Virus record (IMG/VR): IMGVR_UViG_3300006919_010540 | Location: 1 to 41,745 of that record | Reading direction: 5' to 3' (one strand) | Length of the DNA stretch: 41,745 bases | Source of the DNA: a virus | In this document: positions 40,495 to 41,745 of the stretch, piece after piece | Layout: each line of letters starts with the position of its first letter | Numbering within the stretch: the stretch's first letter is position 1 | Made by a program: the position numbers and the translations under genes | The notes under the pieces: generated by a model | Told to the model about the DNA's origin: nothing | What the model saw: the letters and a program-made list of their open reading frames with translations, nothing else | Database searches by the model: none

Positions 40495-40791
40495 TTAACC
40501 TCCAGCAAACACATTAGGAGAACCAGAAGCCGAAGCATTTGGAACCCAAGAACCGTGACCACCAGTACTGTCACCTAATCTATGTACGCTTATATTATTA
40601 ACATAAACAGTACTACTACCCCCTGTTGCAGGATCACCACAACTAGTTGTATCTCCTACTCTAACAGTCTTGGCATTATTAGTAAATACGTTTGGAGAAC
40701 CAACTGCATATGCTGTCTGATGAAATGGATTTGGTGTAGGTGAAGCATGACCTACATGACTATCTAAACCTACTCTAGTTACTGCTGGCAT
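40495..40791 (-). CDS. PAAR-repeat spike tip protein (T4 gp5.4-like)
   Basis: A 98-residue PAAR protein, the sharp cone that caps the beta-helical membrane-piercing spike. It has the Gly-Asp-x2-Ser/Thr-Cys-Gly pattern (Val-Gly-Asp-Thr-Thr-Ser-Cys-Gly at 45-52), Val-Tyr-Val-Asn-Asn-Ile-Ser-Val-His-Arg-Leu-Gly-Asp at 62-74 and Gly-Gly-His-Gly at 77-80. His15, Cys51, His70 and His79 are candidate zinc ligands. Gly-Ser-Pro-Asn-Val-Phe occurs twice (31-36 and 90-95), as in many PAAR proteins. The ATG overlaps the gp5 stop as TAATG, and the spike directly precedes it, as expected for stoichiometric tip assembly. Confidence 0.9.
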   Translation of the reverse strand: MPAVTRVGLDSHVGHASPTPNPFHQTAYAVGSPNVFTNNAKTVRVGDTTSCGDPATGGSSTVYVNNISVHRLGDSTGGHGSWVPNASASGSPNVFAGG

Positions 40792-41745
40792 TAATTTAAA
40801 TCTATCCTCGCTGCATCTACATCTAAATTACCTACAATTGTTGTAGTTTGATTACCATTAACATTCTCTGTTACATTTCCAGAACCACTAGTACCTACAG
40901 AAACTGTTTTATTTTTATCTACATCTGTTATCATATTAGATTCTGTTTCAATAGTTAGATCTTTAGTCGATTTAATATCTAATGTACCAGTAACTGCTTT
41001 GTTTTCATTTCCAATTGTAATTAGATCTGTGTTACCAATAACAACTCTTCCATAATCTTTTTTAATTGTTCTTTCTTCATTACCGGTAATAGTAGTTCTC
41101 ATATCTGAATCTACAATTCTTAATTCCATACCACCTATACGTTGAGTGTAATCATCAGTAACGTTACTTACAAAATCATTTCCTGTTTCTTTAAATTCAG
41201 AATTTTTAATTTTAGTATGTTTTGAACCTTTAATATTTTGAGTGTAATCACCCTCGACTTCTAAATGATAATTTCCTTTTACTAACATTCTTACATCTTG
41301 ATCTACAGTAATGTTCATATTACCTTTTACATATAAATTGTTACCTTTAAGTATAAGTTGATAATTATCTCCTACGATAGTTTCTGTTTTATTACCGCTA
41401 GCATTTATTTCGTAATTAGTACCTGAAGTATGAAACTGAGCAAGTCTTTCATTAGTAGGTGTATCGTCTATTTCAATAGTATGACCTGATTCAGAAGCTA
41501 AAACTTTGTTAAAAGGGTAACTGGTAGAACTACCTTCCATAACATCTGGTGTAGACCATGTTTGTCTATTGTAATAAGAATCATCTTTGTCTTCTGCTAC
41601 AGTAGTAACTTTTGGAGGTATTGCTGTTTCAATATCTTCTACTCTTATATCTGCTCTGGTAAAATAAGAAGGATGTTCTTTGTAATTAAAAGTTGCTGAA
41701 AAAGGTTGATCATTATCATATATTGTACTGTAAGGATGCACACCA
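40791..41745 (-). CDS. 5: Baseplate hub spike, T4 gp5-like C-terminal part (5' end beyond window)
   Basis: At least 316 residues of a VgrG/gp5-type spike; the reading frame stays open to the window edge, so the true start lies outside. Tyr-Pro-Phe-Asn-Lys-Val, then Glu-Ser-Gly-His-Thr-Ile-Glu-Ile-Asp-Asp-Thr-Pro and Asn-Glu-Arg matches the T4 gp5 segment at the base of the needle. From about residue 130 a long series of short beta repeats (Val-Lys-Gly-Asn-Met-Asn-Ile-Thr-Val, Val-Lys-Gly-Asn-Tyr-His-Leu-Glu-Val, Val-Glu-Gly-Asp-Tyr-Thr-Gln) forms the triple beta-helix that pierces the outer membrane. The visible part shows no lysozyme domain; any would lie upstream. One Asp-Ser-Asp. A GTG at 41741 could be misread as a start. 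Confidence 0.9.
   Translation of the reverse strand, partial: GVHPYSTIYDNDQPFSATFNYKEHPSYFTRADIRVEDIETAIPPKVTTVAEDKDDSYYNRQTWSTPDVMEGSSTSYPFNKVLASESGHTIEIDDTPTNERLAQFHTSGTNYEINASGNKTETIVGDNYQLILKGNNLYVKGNMNITVDQDVRMLVKGNYHLEVEGDYTQNIKGSKHTKIKNSEFKETGNDFVSNVTDDYTQRIGGMELRIVDSDMRTTITGNEERTIKKDYGRVVIGNTDLITIGNENKAVTGTLDIKSTKDLTIETESNMITDVDKNKTVSVGTSGSGNVTENVNGNQTTTIVGNLDVDAARIDLN

Noticed and set aside
9454-41745. Diversity-generating retroelement acting on the fibre genes
   Set aside because: No reverse transcriptase and no template/variable repeat pair were seen.
1-41745. tRNA genes, CRISPR arrays or insertion sequences
   Set aside because: Gaps between genes are too short for these, and no cloverleaf, direct-repeat array or transposase was seen.

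Overview
The window reads as part of the genome of a marine T4-like myovirus (contractile-tailed caudovirus). The evidence is a set of T4-type morphogenesis proteins recognisable by sequence: gp5 C-terminal spike with a PAAR tip, gp25, gp6, a gp7-position wedge protein, gp8, neck gp14 and sheath stabiliser gp15. A DUF4815 giant structural protein of the kind carried by cyanophages and pelagiphages points the same way. Base composition is strongly AT-rich, genes are packed with 4-13 nt overlaps, and T4-type late promoter octamers (TATAAATA and AATAAATA) occur in the gaps. A low-GC marine host such as SAR11 or a picocyanobacterium is plausible, but nothing in the window names the host. No tRNA, integrase, insertion sequence or CRISPR array was seen, and no stretch over 300 nt lacks a gene.

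Layout. (1) 1-101, minus: 5' end of a gene running off the left edge, with an SPASM-like cysteine pattern. (2) 124-143: a 20-nt palindrome that puts a perfect TATAAATA on each strand. (3) 155-8952, plus: eleven tightly coupled cargo genes, namely two nitroreductase-fold proteins, three glycosyltransferase-like proteins, a DegT/DnrJ/EryC1 aminotransferase, a radical SAM protein with its SPASM-like half in a separate ORF, a second radical SAM protein, a NodU/CmcH carbamoyltransferase and a SAM methyltransferase. (4) 8945-28761, minus: virion genes in T4 order (gp25, gp6, gp7-like, gp8, DUF4815 protein, small coiled coil, 255-aa protein, gp14, gp15), followed by three fibre or decoration-type proteins and a 166-aa protein of unknown role. 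(5) 28814-34099, plus: two paralogous fibre-like proteins, inverted relative to their surroundings. (6) 34096-41745, minus: gp5 spike, PAAR tip, a 750-aa structural protein, holin, small protein, two adhesin-like proteins, small protein and a GH24 endolysin.

How it fits together. The minus-strand genes build the baseplate, spike, neck and fibres. Holin and endolysin sit among the fibre genes. The cargo operon is headed by a late-type promoter, so its sugar-modifying enzymes are probably made at the same time as virion proteins. They are therefore as likely to decorate the virion or the late-infected cell surface as to take part in early takeover.

The most striking pattern is the tripeptide Asp-Ser-Asp/Glu. 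I hand-count roughly 110 copies across the structural proteins, including baseplate, neck and sheath-stabiliser proteins, and none in the eleven cargo proteins, endolysin or holin. In the two plus-strand fibres it recurs every 18 residues. I flag it as a possible structural element or modification sequon. The idea that the cargo enzymes modify it is speculation, stated as such.
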